A stretch of DNA of 6,504 nucleotides from Pseudomonadota bacterium (GTDB lineage Bacteria > Pseudomonadota > Alphaproteobacteria > Rhizobiales > Beijerinckiaceae), in NCBI GenBank assembly GCA_023422485.1, contig JAGTAM010000404.1, forward strand, positions 1 through 6,504. Direction: 5' to 3'. The notes under the pieces were generated by a model. The model searched no databases. It was not told where the DNA came from and worked only from the letters and a program-made list of their open reading frames with translations. The stretch's first letter is position 1. Each line of letters begins with the position of its first letter. Made by a program: the position numbers and the translations under genes. Shown in pieces: positions 6,003-6,504 of the stretch.

Positions 6003-6037
6003 CGGTCGCACGCAATTGACCCGGGCTTGTGCGACCG
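6003..6037. repeat. Inverted repeat upstream of xseB
   Basis: CGGTCGCAC (6003-6011) and GTGCGACCG (6029-6037) are perfect 9-base complements around a 17-base centre. They lie in the 98-base gap between the phosphatase stop and xseB. The centre contains TTGACC (6016-6021), which resembles a -35 element, although no good -10 sits 16-18 bases further on. This could be an operator over a promoter, or a stem-loop ending the upstream operon; no T-run follows. The repeat is seen directly; its role is inference. Confidence 0.45.
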
Positions 6038-6075
6038 CACGTCGCCCGTCATAACGCGCGCCAAAAGGAATCCGG

Positions 6076-6339
6076 ATGAACGATCATACACCCGACGCGT
6101 CGGCGGCGGCGCTGGACGATCTGCCCTTCGAGCGGGCGATGGAGCAGCTCGAGGAGATCGTGCGGCGGCTGGAGCGCGGCGACGTGCCCCTCGACGAGTC
6201 GGTGGCGATCTACGAGCGCGGCGAGGCGCTGAAGCGCCACTGCGAGACGCTGCTGAAGCGGGCCGAGGCACGCATCCAGAAGATCGCGATCGGGCCGGAC
6301 GGCCGGGCCGCGGGCACCGCGCCGCTCGATATCGAGTAG
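6076..6339 (+). CDS. xseB: Exodeoxyribonuclease VII small subunit
   Basis: The 87-residue protein matches the XseB family along its length. LPFERAMEQLEEIVRRLERGD (16-36) is the hallmark first helix, followed by the VPLDESVAIYERGEAL turn and second helix (37-52), then LKRHCETLLKRAEARIQKI (53-71). XseB forms coiled-coil helices that assemble with the large subunit XseA into exonuclease VII, which degrades single-stranded DNA from both ends during repair. The first 15 residues are a variable polar leader. The ATG at 6076 has AAGGA at 6065-6069, six bases upstream, a good Shine-Dalgarno. xseA is not in the window; the large and small subunit genes are normally apart. The gene precedes dxs, an arrangement widely seen in proteobacteria (xseB-ispA-dxs in E. 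coli), here without ispA between them. Confidence 0.96.
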   Translation: MNDHTPDASAAALDDLPFERAMEQLEEIVRRLERGDVPLDESVAIYERGEALKRHCETLLKRAEARIQKIAIGPDGRAAGTAPLDIE

Positions 6340-6376
6340 GCGGCCGGGTGCAGTTTAATTCCATACAAAACTCATC

Positions 6377-6396
6377 GCGCGCAAGGGTTTGCGCGC
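6377..6396 (+). promoter_or_regulatory. GC hairpin in the xseB-dxs gap, beside an AT-rich island
   Basis: GCGCGCAA (6377-6384) and TTGCGCGC (6389-6396) form a perfect 8-base stem with a GGGT loop, a stable RNA hairpin. It is followed by TGTTCCTCACTT, which is only mildly T-rich. Just before it, about 6350-6375 is the most AT-rich stretch in the window (TTTAATTCCATACAAAACTC) and could hold a promoter for dxs. The hairpin ends 31 bases before the dxs GTG. It may be an attenuating terminator after xseB or a leader structure of dxs mRNA. Confidence 0.5.
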
Positions 6397-6427
6397 TGTT
6401 CCTCACTTCGGGCATGAGGCTGGTCCG

Positions 6428-6504
6428 GTGGCACTAGCGGACACGACGATCCTAGAGGGTCTTGAGACGCCGGATCGTCTCCGGCTTCTGCCGGAGAGCG
6501 AGCT
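6428..6504 (+). CDS. dxs: 1-deoxy-D-xylulose-5-phosphate synthase, N-terminal fragment
   Basis: Only 25 codons and two further bases are present before the window ends. The peptide opens (M)ALADTTILEGLETPDRLRLL and continues PESE; it fits the Dxs N-terminus, where a short L-L-(D/E)-x-(I/L)-x-x-P-x-D-L-R-x-L-P-x-x-x-L segment leads into the thiamine-diphosphate domain. Dxs condenses pyruvate and glyceraldehyde 3-phosphate in the first step of the methylerythritol phosphate isoprenoid pathway. The GTG start has GAGG at 6416-6419, eight bases upstream. The position after xseB strongly supports the call. The catalytic residues lie beyond the window, so completeness cannot be judged. An ATG at 6414 is in another frame and stops after seven codons. 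Confidence 0.88.
   Translation, partial: MALADTTILEGLETPDRLRLLPESE

Noticed and set aside
5904..6437. Plus-strand frame spanning the phosphatase end, gap and xseB
   Set aside because: Arg/Ala-rich sequence in a different phase from xseB, which is unmistakable by family motifs.
1..6504. Mobile element, CRISPR array, tRNA, toxin-antitoxin or phage-defence genes
   Set aside because: No transposase or integrase motifs, no regularly spaced long repeats, no tRNA-like cloverleaf, and all sizable genes have housekeeping or hydrolase assignments.

Overview
The window is very GC-rich and densely packed with genes, with strong G/C preference at third codon positions. Gene content and protein similarity recalled from memory suggest an alphaproteobacterium of the Hyphomicrobiales, most like Methylobacterium/Methylorubrum. 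This is inference; no search was run. No mobile element, CRISPR array, tRNA or rRNA was seen, and no stretch over 300 bases lacks a gene.

Layout, left to right. (1) Bases 1-1372, plus strand: a run of three genes joined by 4-base stop/start overlaps. These are the C-terminal end of a probable FG-GAP/VCBS-like protein, a Nudix hydrolase with a complete Nudix box, and a secreted TIGR02301-type protein whose N-terminal codons run through a REP-like palindrome. (2) Bases 1373-1799: a leader with three copies of a CTTCGCAWTW repeat at an exact 14-base period, then a small unrecognised acidic protein of about 84 residues. (3) Bases 1800-1917: a convergent intergenic region with a long-looped inverted repeat. 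(4) Bases 1918-3258, minus strand: a dihydroorotase-family amidohydrolase with Gln in place of the first His of the usual HxH metal motif. (5) Bases 3259-3358: a 100-base divergent promoter region. (6) Bases 3359-5977, plus strand: a tight run of ygfZ (folate-binding Fe-S maintenance), tag (3-methyladenine DNA glycosylase I), a YfbR-like HD phosphohydrolase and a CX5R tyrosine-phosphatase-like protein. The first three overlap by 4 bases and the last follows after 14 bases. (7) Bases 5978-6504: an inverted repeat, xseB (exonuclease VII small subunit), an AT-rich island with a strong hairpin, and the first 25 codons of dxs (isoprenoid precursor synthesis), cut by the window edge.

The genes are mostly housekeeping: nucleotide and DNA-damage metabolism (Nudix, dihydroorotase, Tag, HD nucleotidase-like, XseB), Fe-S upkeep (YgfZ) and isoprenoids (Dxs). 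I found no convincing undescribed multi-gene system. The points most worth a second look are the 14-base-period repeats, the palindrome inside the TIGR02301 reading frame, the QxH dihydroorotase, and the hairpins flanking xseB.
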